Below are positions 34,349 through 45,727 of a DNA stretch of 64,000 bases, in pieces. Each line of letters starts with the position of its first letter. Position 1 is the stretch's first letter. The notes below the pieces were generated by a model. That model was not told where the DNA came from and did no database searches. It saw only the letters and a program-made list of their open reading frames with translations. This DNA is from Thelonectria olida (lineage: Eukaryota; Ascomycota; Sordariomycetes; Hypocreales; Nectriaceae), in NCBI GenBank assembly GCA_020736575.1, contig JAGPYM010000003.1:1116001-1180000 (forward strand). The letters are read 5' to 3'. A program made the position numbers and the translations under genes.

Positions 34349-35668
34349 TCATAACCTGCCCTGCTCGTCGAGGGTATTGATATGCTTCTTGATGAACTCA
34401 AATGACGAGAAAAAGATGGCGTTAACGACACAAGATCGGCTCATGGATACACCCAGACCTCGATACATGTGTCGCTTGAAGAATTCAATTTTAGGCGCAG
34501 GCTCAACTGTCTGGCCTTTTGAGTAGAGGAGTGAGTTCCGCTGGTAGATGCTCTTTGCAGAATCGATCGGATCTAGCAATGAAGGGTCAGCAAAGGTTGC
34601 AGGTTCAGATGAGACCAGAGAACACATACAAATCATGGCCCATGACACTAGTCCACACATGCCTCCCGCCGCTACAACAGCCAGCTTGTTGCTATTAGGA
34701 TGGTCGCCAGCAAACGTGTTTCCGATTTGTTTGCCACTTTCGTACACCATGAAGTAGATGGCCGTTCCTAGGGTATCTCGTACTGCAAGATGTCCAGTTA
34801 GCCTTTGTCACTAGGTAGTTTGAAGGGCTGGAACGTACACAAGTGGAGTTTAAACCCAGTATATAGCCCCAGAACGCCACGATGTTTAATGATGTTGGCC
34901 ATTGTCCTCAAAGTGCCCTTGTTCTGGTAACTTGCGGCCACGGCATGGCTGCCCTTGGTACCGGTACCACGCTCAGCAAGCAGGACGGAGACTTGAGCAC
35001 TGAGCTTTGTAAGCTCAAATGGGCAGGCGAGGAAGGTTATTACGGAGCCAGCTGTAGCGCCAGCTGCGCCGAAGCAGGCAACGGAATAGAGATTGGGATA
35101 GGTGCCTTGACGGTTCACATGTCCAATAATGTCGAACCCGGTATTTCGTTTCACCCAAGCAGAATATGAGTACTTCGCGCGCTGGTAAATAGAGAATGAG
35201 ACGGTTCGAACGAGTGTAATGCTAGCCATTGGAGCCGTAACGCCTGTTGTAGGAGGAACTGGTCAGCATTGAGCTTGGAAGACAGCATAGCATGAGCATC
35301 GGGGGTCGTGGGGTACCTCGAAAGAAACCGCCCAGCTTCTCGGTGCGGTAAGTATGTCGGACACAGTCGAGAAATCCCTTGTAATGGTATGTTTGCATGC
35401 GCGTCTTGACGCTATCAAGGGGGAAAGCGGCGAGGGTGGAAAAGACGCTGGAGGAGCTGGCGGCGATCTCTGTGCGATAATGCTTGACGAAGGCCTTGTA
35501 GTGGCCATTGGGATCAACCGCCGGATCAGAAGAGGTCGCCGTCATCTTCTCGCCGCCGCGGCGTCCTCCAGCGGCGTTGGGCATGATAATAGGGGTTGCA
35601 GCTGGAGTTGGCAGTGGCGATGGGCGGCCTGGGACATGTTGGTGAACCAGTGAGGACTCAGTAGTCAT
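34349..35668 (-). CDS. mitochondrial carrier family (SLC25) transporter
   Basis: Four exons, 35668-35317, 35243-34839, 34782-34630 and 34572-34349, give 377 residues. Three homologous repeats are each marked by the carrier motif P-x-D/E-x-x-K: PLDSVKTRMQ in repeat 1, PFELTKLSAQ in repeat 2 and PIDSAKSIYQ in repeat 3. The third motif appears only after removal of a 57-nt intron; without splicing a Cys-rich insert would break it. GLYTGFKLHLLRDTLGTAIYF at the end of repeat 2 is also typical (the piece spans an exon join). The first 60 residues are a Pro/Ala-rich extension that precedes the first membrane helix. The protein is expected in the inner mitochondrial membrane. Substrate is not clear from the visible contact residues, and I leave it open. 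Confidence 0.88.
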
Positions 35669-37405
35669 AGCTTCCCGCTCTCCTTAGGAGGGGGGACGCA
35701 ATTGAGGGCGAGGCTATCGAGGAGAGCAGTCGGAGAGCAGGTGGCCGAGGTTGGAGGCGCGGTCGCAAGACGGCCAGTCGCCAGAAGCCGCTGGTTCCCA
35801 TCCAGAGGCCGGGAAGCGCAAATCGGAATGCGGAAGCGCAAACGGGACGAGTTTGCGGGACGTCGGCCCTTCACGGCGGTAGCTAGGTGGTGGCCCTTGC
35901 GGATAGTGCGTAGTGGGTAACTGAAGGCGCTGTGGACGGTAGGCGGTGGGCGGCTTTTGGCCTGTAGCTCGGGCGCTCGGGCGTCCGGGAGGACGGCGGC
36001 GGCGAACGGCAGCAACAGCGACGGGTTGTGGCACTTCTTTTTCCTCTAATTGCGTCGAGGGGGGATGAAGAAGGAGCAAGGAGCAAGTTTGGTGGAAACG
36101 GAGGGTTGCAGGAGAGTTTTGGTTATTGGTTATAAAGCTTGGGAAGCTTTTTGAGTCAGGAGGGCGGGGTGGCAGAGACGGAGAGAAAGAATGGGGACGT
36201 GAGGTAACTTGTCCGAGGGCGTTTCTTTCTGAATTGGGCGGAATCTGAGGTTAGGAACGGACCTGTCGTGGAGAAGGATCAATGTTGATGGGCCTCGATT
36301 GCGGGGTGCGTGCCGTGCGTGATGCCGTCCATCTGCCGCCGCAGCCTCCAGAGGCGAGTTTTAGGGGACCAACCCACTGAGCCCTCCCGGTTTTCAGTGT
36401 CCGATTTCAGCCATGCCGCAGACGTACAGCTTCCCTTCTCTCCTCGTCCCATTCACATGCTTTCTTTTGCCAATATCAGGCCATTTGTTGTACCGCTCGT
36501 CTCAGCTCGACATATCTTGTTCGGCTGTACAACTGCCTCCTACACCCGGCGTCATGGTTCACGCTTGGACCGTTCCGTGCCATCTCGTCATTGTCTGAAT
36601 CTATAGATCTGACAAGGTCATCCATCACACAGCACCACGCGACGTTATCTACCGCAGTCTATTTTCTCAACATTCTTGAGATACACAAACTCAACAATCA
36701 CAAATCCGCGCCTCGTTATTCGCCCCGAGGTTGCCATCATTCACATTCACTTCTCACCCCTGCGGACTTCCATGTCCGGCTACCTAACGACCTTTCTTGT
36801 CCAATCGTCGCCTCGGCATCGTCTCTCCCCACCCTCCTCGCCAAAGCAAGCAAGGTATTCGCAGACTCCGCCGCTTCTGCCGCATCTGCTGGGGTAGCCG
36901 CCTGTACCCACGACCATGATGACATCTGAGCCGACCTCAGCCCATTCATCCAACCCCAGGATCAGCAATTGATCTGCTGTTCTCTCCCTTTCCTGGCCAT
37001 GAAAATGCATCCCCCGCTGTGAGGCCTGTAGACCACTAACCAGTCTGTCGCTGCGCCCGTTGTCATTGTTTCGCTTACACGAAATCCCACCTCAAGCGTC
37101 ACCCGCATATGCACTCGTGGCACCTCTATCAACATGCCCATAGACGCCATCTTTTTAGACTGTGCGCTACCATTCTATGTAGTCTACTCGGGGGGAGACG
37201 TCATCCCTCCTCGCTTTGGAGGATTGGCGAGGTGACGAGATACGCCATCGCAGACCTGACGGAGCTTCACTTGCACTGGCATAGTCTGCTCCATCAGGGC
37301 TCGGGCTTGCCTCTGGATGGCCTGCCCCCAGGTGAGCCCAGCAAGCCACAAATCCCACATCAAGATCCTCTCTTCAGATTTTTATATCCATACCTCACGT
37401 CTTGT
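35669..37405. other. intergenic region upstream of the mitochondrial carrier
   Basis: Some 1.7 kb between two - strand genes. It should hold the carrier promoter and the tma46 3' untranslated region. Open frames here, such as 35,714-36,079, are Pro/Arg-rich and overlapping in several frames, with no family motif. Confidence 0.45.
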
Positions 37406-38534
37406 TCAAGACCCCGATGCTGCAGCCTCCGAACTCTCACCTGGAGTGTCTATCGGTGTCTCAGCTGTGGACACAGGCCCTCCAAAGCTGTTCGTAAGCC
37501 GCTCCTCCTCCTTTTGCTCTCGCAAAACCTCAGTCTCTCTCCTGAGCTTCTCCAAATTCCATACATCATCGTCGTCCTCTGAGTCTGAATCATCTTCATC
37601 CTTCCACTTGCCACTCTCGAAGAGAGCACGGCCAGTGTTGTCCTTGGCCTTGCGAGCCTGTTCTTCGGCGGCCTTCTTATCCATGCGCTCCTTCTTCCAC
37701 TTCGCAAAGGTCTCCGGCGTCACTGGTGTGAGGTTTCCTGTGAGCTTGTGACGCTCTGACTCTAAGAAGTCTTCGAGCGTAAGAGTCTTGAGCGGCGACT
37801 TGTCGAGCAAGGCCTTTTCGGCTGCCCTTTGTTCCTTCGTTTTCAGAACAAAGCTAGAGTATACCGTTAGTGGCCTGCTTGAGGTAAATTGGTATCGTAA
37901 ACACTTACCCTGGCGGCAGAGCATGTTTGTACATGCACTTATCTCCTCCGTTTGGACAAATCCAGAACCAACCGTATTTTCCGTCCTCAATGGCTTCGAT
38001 GAAGTACTTGCACACCTTGTCCGTGGAAGTTCGTTGATTGCCCTTCTTTGACAAGACAACTTTTCGAAGCTGCTCTTCATCCCAGTCGGCAGATGTCTCC
38101 GCCTTCTTTTTCTCCTCTTCTTCCCCTCTCGAATCCGTATACAGGTTTCTCTTCTCGGTTTTACGCTCGATAGACAAGTCGTGCGCAAACTTACACTTCT
38201 TGCCCTTCTCACAGTTGCCCTTCTTGAAGAAAATACAAACGACCGTTTTGGGATCGACGCCGAAAGGAACCTTTTGAATCTGGGCAGGCTTGTTTAGAAG
38301 TGCTTCCGTCTCCCTCTTGGCGTCCTCGGCGGCCTTCTTCTCTCGCTCACGGGCAGCCTTCTCGGCAGCCCTCTTCTTTTCGTCAGCGGATCCGCCGTTC
38401 TTCAGGTTTGCCGCCATACGAGCAATTTCCTTCTGAGCAGCACCGCCCTTTTTATTCTTCATACCGAAGGTTCGATCTTCGACCGACTTCGCGGACTTCT
38501 TGGGGACATTGCCCTTGTCTTTCTTGGGAGGCAT
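37406..38534 (-). CDS. tma46: CCCH zinc-finger protein Tma46 / DFRP1 (ZC3H15 family)
   Basis: Two exons, 38534-37909 and 37853-37406, give 357 residues. The family (yeast Tma46, human ZC3H15/DFRP1) binds the DRG-type GTPase Rbg1 and associates with translating ribosomes. Visible evidence: a lysine-rich front (PPKKDKGNVPKKSAKSVEDRTFG in parts), a first CCCH finger with Cys100, Cys108, Cys114 and His118, and a second finger with Cys175, Cys193, Cys200 and His204 in the conserved frame KYGWFWICPNGGDKCMYKH (seen as CPNGGDKCMYKHALPPG). The second exon codes for the DFRP region with LEDFLESERHKL and TPETFAKWKKERMDKK, and an acidic tail. The intron is 55 nt. Confidence 0.93.
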
Positions 38535-39205
38535 GGTGGGCGGTTGGTGGCGGGGTAATCGGGGGAGTTGAAGCGAAATCGGGGGTTGTCTAAGAGGTGG
38601 CCGTTATGCCGTTCAATTTACCGAATAAGAATCTCCTCGTTCTCAAGTTGAACAAGACTAGATGCAACACCAACTGATGGGCAAATCTCTAAGTGAGGAT
38701 TTGCTTGTTGGTGGGCTGCCTGAGTGTGGTGGATGACTTCACCAGAGTCACGTGTTCCTCTGCATCTCCAGCCCAGACTTTTTCTTCTGTTGGTGGGGTC
38801 GTGGCGGTTGGGCGATGACTCGGGAGCCGTTCAAAAAAGGTACGTACCTCAGTACAGGCGCGACCCACGGGCGGGCGGTTTCGGTGGGACAGCCCCTAGG
38901 TAGCTCACCCCCTGCCTTTCTTAGTGCGCAATTCGACACCAAGGCTCGAACTGGCCAGTTCGGAAACAGCTTCCTCGTCATCGTCCACGTTGAAGCATCG
39001 TCGTCGCGTCCGAGTCTCCGCAACACTGCCTGCGATCGCAACGACTTGAGTCATAACGCATTCGAATCCTTCTCCAGATACGGTGAGTTAGACGTTGTGA
39101 CTACCTGGCATGCTTACTCAAAACAAATGCTAACTCGTTCGAAGGCATTCCTTTTCAATCCGAAACCCATCGACATCTCGTTCATTTCCTGATTCAACCC
39201 TCACC
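38535..39205. promoter_or_regulatory. divergent promoter region, tma46 / ost4
   Basis: This 671-base gap holds both promoters. A TCACGTGT E-box lies at 38,748-38,755. A canonical intron lies in the presumed ost4 leader at 39,083-39,144 (GTGAGT donor, GCTAAC branch point, GAAG acceptor, 62 nt). Confidence 0.5.
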
Positions 39206-39367
39206 ATGATCTCCGACGCCGATCTGTATCGCTTGGCGGTATTCCTGGGCTCTACGTCCATGGTTCTCATTGTCCTGTACCATTTCCTCGAGATCAACGC
39301 GGACGGCGCAAGCAACAAGGTGGAAGCAGCTAAGGGAGCTCCCATCAAGAAGCAGGCCGCGAACTAA
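39206..39367 (+). CDS. ost4: oligosaccharyltransferase subunit Ost4
   Basis: A complete gene of only 53 residues, easily missed by size cut-offs. Ost4 is a one-helix subunit of the ER oligosaccharyltransferase, where it joins the catalytic Stt3 subunit to Ost3/Ost6. The start MISDADLYRLAVFLGS matches the strongly conserved Ost4 front (MISD). One membrane helix covers about residues 9-27 (LAVFLGSTSMVLIVLYHFL). A lysine/alanine-rich tail faces away from it; this tail makes the protein longer than the 36-residue yeast form, as in other filamentous fungi. A 62-nt intron with perfect consensus sites lies in the leader just upstream. Confidence 0.92.
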   Translation: MISDADLYRLAVFLGSTSMVLIVLYHFLEINADGASNKVEAAKGAPIKKQAAN

Positions 39368-40500
39368 GCCTGACTATCGGAGTCGTTACGATACCCTGCC
39401 ATTTCTTTTTCCATTTCGGGGCTTTACACTATAAATGTCGATATCCAGCTGGGTTGGGGGATCCGGTTTGCTTTGGCAGAGCATCCGCGGCTGGGGAGGA
39501 TATCTGGCTTGAATCGAATACGAGATCGCAAGGAGAGGATTCGAATTTTGGGAGCAGGCGCAAAGAACACTACCACGATAGACGCAGATTTACCAACTCG
39601 AAAAGGGGGCGCGTCGATACAGCATCCAGATAGAGGATGACTTCAGCAAATCGCAAGCATGCAGACACAAAGCATGGCAACTCCATTGCAACATGAATAA
39701 CACAGATACCTAATGGCTGCCCCAAGAAACCGTCATCTGATCACATATCTTAGCTGCATTAATGTGCGGTGCATCCTAATCGTGACTTACCTTACCACAT
39801 CTCTTTGTTCCATGTCGGGCTGAGCGCATGAGAATGCGTCTTGTCGCTTCGCTTTCAGACAGGTTGCCTCAGCTCATTGGCGCCACGCTGACTGCTGGCC
39901 TGGGGCTGTGGCAAATTGTGGCTCAATGTGATTAGATACGGACTAGCGCGATGCCCAAGCCTTTCATTAGGAGTGGCCGTTGTGGCTGATTGGCTCCCTG
40001 TGATTCTGACGCGCCGCGAACGACAGGCAGGACCAGGACCAGGAGCCAGAAGTACCCGCCCATGTTTTTCTCCTCTCTGCCTACGCGCTCCCCTTCCCTC
40101 CCTTCTCCTCCTTCATTCTTCATCAACCAACTTGAAGTTTTACGCCCACACGCAAAACCAGCCCCATCTCTAATTCTTTTTCAGGTGCTTCGAGAACTTC
40201 GATAGCATCTTCTTTGTTTTAGTCACACCTGCGCTCTCACCTTGCAGTCTCAGAGCAGCCGCCGTCACAGCGACTACTCTCTTCATTTCGACGTCCTATC
40301 TTTGCGACATTTCCCCAAAGCCTCGCACCCCGACCTTTCGTCGCGCCTTCTTCCTCGCATTTGCCGAGAGACCACCCGACCTCCTCGATAGGTTCTGCTG
40401 ATCGAACGCCTTGACAAGCTAGACCAGCATCCATCAAAGTTGCAAAATCTTGCAACCCAGAATCATCCGACCCTCAAACAAACCCTCAAACATTCTCAAT
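39368..40500. other. intergenic region upstream of yra1
   Basis: Same-strand gap holding the ost4 3' untranslated region and the yra1 promoter and leader. The last 400 bases before 40,501 are rich in pyrimidines, with a long T/C tract near 40,070-40,240, which fits a highly expressed gene. Confidence 0.45.
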
Positions 40501-42275
40501 ATGTCCGGCAAGCTCGACCAGGCTCTTGACGATATCACTTCGGCCCAGCGCCAAAGCGCTCGCCGTCGTAACGCCCCTCGTCGCTCTACTGGACGTCAAA
40601 ACAACAACGCCCCCGTTGGTGGCATCCAGAAGAGCACCAAGCCTGCTCGCGTCGCTGGCGCAAAGCCCGCCCCCGCCAAGGCGACCCCCATCAACAAGGA
40701 CAGCAAAATCATCGTGAGCAATCTGGTATGTTCCCTCATCATCGCATATGATGAACAGATGCTAACTCCCCACAGCCAAAGGATGTCTCGGAGCAGCAGA
40801 TCAAGGTATGTCTCCGTTGTGGCGCATAGCGCCCTCGGAATTTGTTCGACCTGTTCTTTCTCGCCGTACTCCTTTTTGCCTTCCGACGTTGCGTTTTCGC
40901 GATTCGTTCGTCGACTATGTGCGCTGGCTTGGAGCTATCGCTAAGCTACATCTCCTTCCTTGACGGTCAACACCTGGAATATGGTACTCACTGTCGGAAG
41001 TCGAGTTGATCCCTGTCGCGCAATGATTTCGTGGAAAATGCCTGGTCAGCTATTCCACACAATAGCGCCGACGAAAAGGATATCAAAGCTTATAAGACGA
41101 TTGGCACGAATCCACCAGCTTGGGTACGCGATTCCCTCCGGATGAAACCGGCTGGAAACTCGCATCGGCTACGCGAGCATAGCAGTGAGCACATGCAGCA
41201 AACACCTCCAAGAATGTTACGAATTGCGTATTTCTTCCCGAATTTGGTACAGATCTCCTAATGGAGATGATGGATTACCATCACCCTGGTGGCAGCAACA
41301 GCAAATGTCGGCAATGGAGCTGGGATGGGGCTGGAATCCCTTTGCGTGTGGGTTGTTCCTCTGAGATCCTCGGAAACTTACAACGCTTTTTGATGGCTTG
41401 GTCATGAAACCAATTCCCATGTTACTTTGCTAGGGTTTGCTGTCGTATGCTCGCTGCTCTGCTCGCTCGTCATCTTTCTTGCTACCGTCCCATCTTGACG
41501 ACGTGAAACTCCCGGAACTGGATCAACCGAGGCACACAGACGGAATGACGGAATTGCGATTACATTTCAACTACACGCTTTCGGATAACTAACATTACTT
41601 TCCCCCGATAGGAGTACTTCGTCCAATCCGTTGGCCCCATCAAGCGAGTTGAGATCTCATACGGTCCCAACTCGCAGAGCCGTGGTATCGCCAACGTGAC
41701 CTTCCAGCGCGCTGATGGCGCTAGCAAGGCCTTTCAGAAGCTTAATGGTCTTCTAGTCGACAACAGACCCATTAAGGTACTTACCTCGGTATTGTAGAGT
41801 CGTTTTTCAATATCTAACGAAGATCAGATCGAAATCGTGGTCGGTGCCGCTCAGGCTGACAAGGTCATTCCTGCCGCCAAGACGCTTGCCGAGCGCACAA
41901 CGTACGTCAACCTAATTCTCTTCGAAAGGTATTTTGACTAATGAGTCACAGCCAACCCAAGCCCCAGCCCAAGTCTGCGGCTGCTGACAAGCACAACGCC
42001 GGTGCTGCCAAGGGTGGTGTTGCTGCCAAGGGGCCCGCAAACAAGAGACGTCGTGGCCGCAACAACCGTCCTGCCAAGAAGACGGTGGAGGAGCTCGATC
42101 ATGACATGAAGGACTACTTTGTCGGAAGTGCCCCAGGCGCCGGCGCCAGCAACGATGCCGCCGCTGCTGCTCCTGCTGCCCCTGCGGGTGGCGATGCGCC
42201 TATGGAGGATGAGATCATGGTGAGTAAACTCTGAGGAAACTATATTCCGATCGGTTCTAACTAGCCTTCTAGTAA
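40501..42275 (+). CDS. yra1: mRNA-export adaptor Yra1 / ALY-REF
   Basis: Six exons, 40501-40725, 40776-40805, 41612-41776, 41828-41901, 41952-42219 and 42273-42275, give 254 residues. Yra1/ALY couples transcription and splicing to nuclear mRNA export through Sub2 and Mex67. Evidence: an N-box MSGKLDQALDDITS, one RRM from about residue 70 to 150 (SKIIVSNLPKDVSEQQIKEY, then GIANVTF as RNP1), Arg/Lys-rich RNA-binding linkers, and a C-box KKTVEELDHDMKDYF near the end. Intron 2 (40806-41611) is 806 nt, far longer than any other in the window, and interrupts the RRM; if kept, translation stops eight codons in. Yeast YRA1 also has one exceptionally long intron, used for self-regulation. The last intron leaves only the stop codon in exon 6; keeping it adds four residues (VSKL). 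Confidence 0.93.
40806..41611 (+). promoter_or_regulatory. exceptionally long yra1 intron, candidate autoregulatory element
   Basis: Donor GTATGT, branch point ACTAAC and acceptor CCCGATAG give an 806-nt intron. All other introns I placed in this window are 50-256 nt. The parallel with the long self-regulating intron of yeast YRA1 is established knowledge for yeast; its use here is inferred. Confidence 0.65.
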
Positions 42276-43152
42276 GATGTGATATCCAACGAGACGACTA
42301 CGGCTGCGGTTGGTGAAGTTATTAATTAAATACTAAAACAAAACTATGTGAGGGTCTTGCGGGAAGGGGGGCCATGCACTTGGTTCATTGGTGGCTATTG
42401 CTGCAACAGAATGTTTTTTGGACGCTCGCAAGGAGAGAAATGACAAAGAGAGGTCAGGTTCATTCAGGTCGGGTTAACGGGAGCAGCTGGTTTTGCGTTT
42501 GTTACATTTGACTTCCTTCTCTCCTCCACTTACTACTACTATCACCAATTCTCATCCTCTTTGAGACCAAGCTCGTCCACACATGACTGCACTGATATGA
42601 TGAAAACTGTATCAGGATGAAACATCAAATCCCAAGGCCCCGTTTCTTGAAATTTACATGTATCCGTAGGTCGTGATTGTTTCTTGAATCAAGATCTGAT
42701 TTTGCTGTTAGTGTTTTGTGAGTCAGTCCTCGACTCGTTAGAAGTTCTAAGAGTCGCCTTATCAGTGAACTACGATAAGAACAAGCGATCAAGTCGGCAG
42801 TTGTGCGATACTGGTGGGTGACTTTGCAAACCAGAGGGATTCTTGAATTCGCGGTCAGAACTCGCTGGGAGAAGAGTGACAGAGTACCATCGTTTCGAAA
42901 TCTCACAAAGACAAGAGAAGTTTACATTCAAGTCTAACGAGAACCAAAGTCCATGTGAGGTCATATCTTTCTTTTACTTGTTAACACGTAGTTTCGCCTG
43001 TTTCCACAGCACAAATAGGAAGGGAGATGAGGAACGTTGAGAGAGAGGTCATCAAAATCGAACGGAGCAACGCCCAACCACTTTCGCCCGAGTGTCCCTG
43101 GGCGCCAATAACCGCCCTAGAAAAGAGTCCCAATTCATAAAACGCATTCGAT
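42276..43152. other. convergent intergenic region
   Basis: The 3' ends of yra1 (+) and the p23 gene (-) face each other. The stretch should hold both 3' untranslated regions; nothing else is visible. Confidence 0.45.
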
Positions 43153-44179
43153 TTAAGCCTTCTTCTCGGTGGTGGTGGCGGCTGCCGCAGCGGGTTTGTC
43201 CTCACCCTCGAGGGCGGGCATCTCGTCATCGTCCTCATCATCGTCGTCGTCGTCCTCGCCTGCACCCTCACCTCCCGCCATGGGGGCGAAGCCGGCACCA
43301 CCAGCGCCACCGCCGAGTTTGGAGAAGTCGATGCCGCCAAAGTCGCCGCCGTCCATACCGGGCATGCCACCTGCTTGGTTGTTGTTAGCATTTTGCGCTT
43401 CAATCTTTTGCAATCTCTGTCAATGACTTGCGCGACCCTTCCAAGACGGCGGAGCATCGAGAAAGGACGCAGAGACAAGGTTCAATTGTGTAGAGGGTCA
43501 CTCACCCATGCCGCCAAACTGCGAGAAGTCCTCCTCAGCAGCCTCGTTCTGCTCATCCTCGTCGACCCACTTGTCGAAATCAGTCTTGAGGAAGTGGACG
43601 CGAGCCTTGTCCTTGAGCAAACGAGGCCAGAACTCCTCCTTGAGCTCCTTCTTCTGCAGTCTCATCTCGACGTTCTTGCCGGTGTGGTTGGTCTTGGTCT
43701 TCTCGGGCTCGATCTCAGCGAAGAGCTCAAGTTCGACGTGATACTTCTTCTTCTGAGAGGTTGAGGTGCCGGTGAAGGTGATGTTGGTGGGCTTGACGTC
43801 TAGCTTGATGTCATCCTTGGGGACATCGGGGGCGCTAATGGTCAGGTAGATGAAGTTCTTCTCGGCATCGGCGAGGGAAGATCGCTGGGCCCAGAGGACT
43901 AAAGGTTGGGGAGCATGGTCAGCGCTTGAGAATTTCGAGAGCGGGGGAGGAGAGAGGGGAGGATGTTGAAGGGGAGGACGAGGAGATGGAATGTCAATTG
44001 GCCGCGAGCAAAATTATATGAGGTAGGATGTATGGCGGTGGGAAAGTGGAAAACATCACGAAGCAACGGGCGAGGTACAACGACTCGGAGCTTTAGAAAG
44101 AGGGGGATGGAGGCGAGAGGAGGGGCGCAAGAAGCTGGTGGTGATGGGACGTACCTTCAGGAACAGCAACGTCGGCCAT
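43153..44179 (-). CDS. sba1: Hsp90 co-chaperone p23 / Sba1
   Basis: Three exons, 44179-44155, 43898-43506 and 43370-43153, give 211 residues. p23 binds ATP-bound Hsp90 and stabilises client complexes. Residues about 5-110 are a CS domain: VLWAQRSSLADAEKNFIYLT, the conserved DIKLDVKPTNITFTG strand pair, YHVELELFAEI, and the p23 signature FWPRLLKDKARVHFLKTDFDKW (seen in parts). The tail is Gly/Met/Phe-rich (GGMGGMPGMDGGDFGG) and then acidic with a run of aspartates, as in fungal p23. The first intron is 256 nt, the second-longest in the window, and begins after eight codons. Intron 2 (135 nt) splits the Gly/Met repeat, with phase agreeing. Confidence 0.93.
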
Positions 44180-45727
44180 TTTGAATGAGGTTGTGAGGGA
44201 GAGGGGAGTAGGAACAAGGAGGGAAGGGTATCTGAAGCGAAAAAAGTGAAGACAAGAGGATGAAGTTAAGTTGAAGATGGAGTTGACAAGTTTTGGCTGG
44301 CACGGTAGAGGTGGAGGTGGAGGCGGAGGCAAAGGTGCGCGCAAGGTAAAGGAAAGGTCGAGGTAGTAAGGTAGCTAGGTAGAAAGTGGGCTGAATTACA
44401 GGGAGGAGGCCTTGTGATCAAGGGCTGGGTGTATACATTCACTCTCACGTCGCAACAGGCAGAAGCGCATGTACTCCTCAGGGCACTCGGTAATCGGGAC
44501 TGCTTTGTTATTACGACGCTATCGTTCAAAAAAAGGAGTCAACGGCAGTGAGGCTGCAGGCAGAAAGAAGGCTGGGGAATCCGTGGAAGGCCTAAGAAGG
44601 ATGCCGAAAGTTGCAGTGAGGGGCAGAGCTGGAGAGATGGCGGTGTACATGCAGCTGCACGCTAAAAGTGCTGGTGAAGACGGGTACCGCACTATGACGC
44701 AGGGGAGTCGCACAGGTTCTGTTCCATGGAGAAGTAAGTGGTCGATGATGGCAGGATCCATCAGTTCGAATTACTCCGTCGGTGACAAACGTTTCCCGTT
44801 TGCTTGTTTTTGTTGGCCAGTCAGTCTTTCCAGCCGTTACCGGATGCTTCTATGCCTTCTCTCCGCTTCTATTCTATTCGTACCCCCAACCATTTTCTCC
44901 TGCATGCACCAGGAGTCGGGACTCGTCTCCATGCAGCTCTAGCTCTTGTGTTGCTCCCCGAGCCGGGGTTGATCGATACAGCCCTGCTTGGCCCTGCTGT
45001 GCTGTGTTTTCGAGTTCCAGTTCATGCTTCTAGATTGCCTACAGCTTGCTTTGTGCAAAGAAATATGAATACGGATGTATCCTCTCTGCTGGGTGCCTAA
45101 TTCTGGTGCCGCAATGGAACTCGACCGCAGCCAAATGGCGGGGTAATGGCGTCGCCAGAAAGCAGCGGGGTTCCGTCTTTTCGCCCGGTCTCCCCGATTC
45201 CTGAGGTGGCTCGAGGCAGACTGCAGTAACTTGACGGGAGCTCTTCGGTGGCCAATAGACATGTCAAGCCATGTCGAAGCCAATTTGCCGGTGCCCCCTG
45301 CAAATCCTCCCTCCATCGTCCATGTACCAAAGTAACTATTTCATCCTTCAGGCACGGGATACGAAGTGCCTGTGCCCTGAATCGTGCTCTCAGCCTCGAG
45401 CTCCACCCAGAGTCGGCCCCACCAATCGCCGACCCCGCCCCTTCTAGATGCCTGCAGCCTTGCCCGCCTTTGGCTTTATCGCTTGGTAGGCCTCATCACC
45501 ACGTTGCGCAACTCCAACCAAATCTCGTCTCTCCGTGCGGTATGCGTTGAACTTCAAGCGGCGCAGTTTCGCACCTCTATTCTTCCCACTACGAAGTACA
45601 TACATACAGCCTCAGCCCGACCCCGCCTCTCACCGCGAGAGCATTCCGCTGAGGCCATTGTCGCCCAGTTGCGTCATCGGGCGCCGACACTTTCTCAACC
45701 CACCACCTCCCTCCAGTATTAGCCGCC
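44180..45727. other. divergent intergenic region, p23 / vps24 promoters
   Basis: Some 1.55 kb between divergent start codons must hold both promoters. No further gene is supported; frames here are short and overlapping. Confidence 0.45.

Noticed and set aside
41255..41365. possible box C/D snoRNA inside the long yra1 intron
   Set aside because: A C-box-like GATGATG and a later CTGA exist, but the C box has a mismatch, there is no convincing terminal stem and no C'/D' pair.
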